From the NCBI GenBank assembly GCA_001598975.1, contig BBXU01001841.1:1-19606 (forward strand): DNA of 19,606 nucleotides. Reading direction: 5' to 3'. Origin of the DNA: Parachlorella kessleri (lineage: Eukaryota; Chlorophyta; Trebouxiophyceae; Chlorellales; Chlorellaceae). Made by a program: the position numbers and the translations under genes. The first letter of the stretch is position 1, and the number at the start of each line of letters is the position of its first letter. Below, piece by piece: positions 18,879 through 19,606 of this stretch. The notes under the pieces were generated by a model, which had not been told where the DNA came from, searched no databases, and was given only the letters and a program-made list of their open reading frames with translations.

Positions 18879-19606
18879 GATGGGGCCGATAGCACCCAGC
18901 GAAACCTTTCCGACAAGCAAGGCCAGTATTGGCTTGCTACCTGCCCAGGGACACAAGTGCGACGTCAGGCGGGGCGTCGTGGCGAAGCGAATGAGCCTGC
19001 CTACTGATGCTATGGTGTTTGCCGACGCCGGCGGGGCTTAAAGAGCCTTTGTGATTATTCTCTGTAGATTTTATTGATTCGGAATGGTACTGCCGTCACG
19101 AACAAAACGTGTATCCTATGTACCGCCCCAGCCATGGCCCCAGCTAACGGCATGCCATCGCAGACTAGTTGGGCTCAATGTGACACCACAGACAGACGGG
19201 ATGAAGGGCAGCCGGTCCGGTCCGGTGTCCTCCCCCCTCCCTCTTGCAGGCAATACTGGTCAGTACGCTGTACACAATGCAACCAGCCCCACAGCACTGT
19301 GGCCCTTCAAACCACCACGGACCAGCCAAGATACTACTTCTGTACAGACATGTCCACCCATACTTGTATGTGCACATGTGGTTAGTGGACCATCCGTGGT
19401 GGTATTGACGAGCTTGCGCCCTTGGAGCCCTTGGACGAAGTGGTCTTGGCGTTGCACCAAGGTCGGGCCACTACTCCTACACATCTCGATGTCTCTTCAA
19501 ACAGAGCAGCAATCAGCAGCCTGGTGTACCCACTTTAATACTTCAATTCAGCTTTGCTGCCCACGAAGTGGAGCCGACAACTGGAACCTAAAGACCTAAC
19601 AAAGTT
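18879..19606. other. Upstream region of RNase gene C
   Basis: Presumed promoter and 5' flank of gene C. It contains the conserved upstream element at 19052-19060 and a doubled GGTCC near 19213. A 171-codon plus frame at 19084-19599 is judged to be chance. No other gene is recognised before the window ends. Confidence 0.55.

Larger units (their letters stand above)
16796..19606. repeat. Tandem repeat unit 3 of the RNase T2 cluster (runs to the window end)
   Basis: The unit carries gene C. Similarity to units 1 and 2 continues upstream of the gene to about 19215 and again at GTGGTATTGACG (near 19399), then fades. It is the most diverged of the three. Confidence 0.7.

Noticed and set aside
19084..19599. 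171-codon plus-strand open frame near the window end
   Set aside because: It has an ATG but no recognisable motif. The aligned part of unit 2 lacks the frame, so it looks like chance openness in the spacer.
1..19606. Bacterial or phage accessory-region interpretation
   Set aside because: All recognised genes are intron-split eukaryotic families, including nuclear psaE. There is no Shine-Dalgarno-led gene clustering, phage, transposase or CRISPR signal.

Overview
This is nuclear DNA of a photosynthetic eukaryote, almost certainly a green alga (Chlorophyta; the exact class cannot be settled from this window). All recognisable genes are split by many short GT...AG introns. One gene encodes the nuclear-encoded photosystem I subunit PsaE with a short chloroplast transit peptide closely resembling green-algal PsaE. 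Some 3' flanks carry the algal-type polyadenylation motif TGTAA. There are no operons, CRISPR arrays, tRNAs or rRNAs that I can see.

Layout, left to right. (1) 1-1445: the last four exons of a methionine aminopeptidase 1 (MAP1) gene whose 5' part lies outside the window. (2) 1446-2513: spacer with two phase-compatible candidate exons of unknown identity. (3) 2514-6441: a second MAP1 copy with all nine exons, from the N-terminal zinc finger to the stop codon. Its last four exons match copy 1, while the introns have diverged. As written, this copy has one non-canonical splice junction and one extra base in exon 5. (4) 6442-7891: spacer. (5) 7892-8755, minus strand: psaE, four exons, 101 aa. (6) 9089-9929, plus strand: a TMEM256/DUF423-type small membrane protein, four exons, 110 aa, divergent from psaE across a 333-bp shared promoter region. 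(7) 10888-18878, minus strand: three tandem five-exon genes for secreted RNase T2-family proteins (called A, B and C here), on repeat units of about 3 kb that also include the spacers. (8) 18879-19606: the upstream flank of gene C.

The most interesting point is the RNase T2 cluster. Gene C keeps both catalytic motifs (HGLWP and HEWDKHGTC). Genes A and B have lost the second catalytic histidine (HEWDKSGTC and HEWVTKGTC), yet keep open frames, all splice sites, cysteines and signal peptides, and have gained N-glycosylation sequons. This suggests one active enzyme and two secreted, catalytically dead relatives. Gene B also carries a 103-bp insertion in intron 2, flanked by a 6-bp duplication and derived from a repeat that occurs in the spacers.

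Exon coordinates were worked out by hand from splice motifs, reading phase and family knowledge; no database search or transcript data were available.
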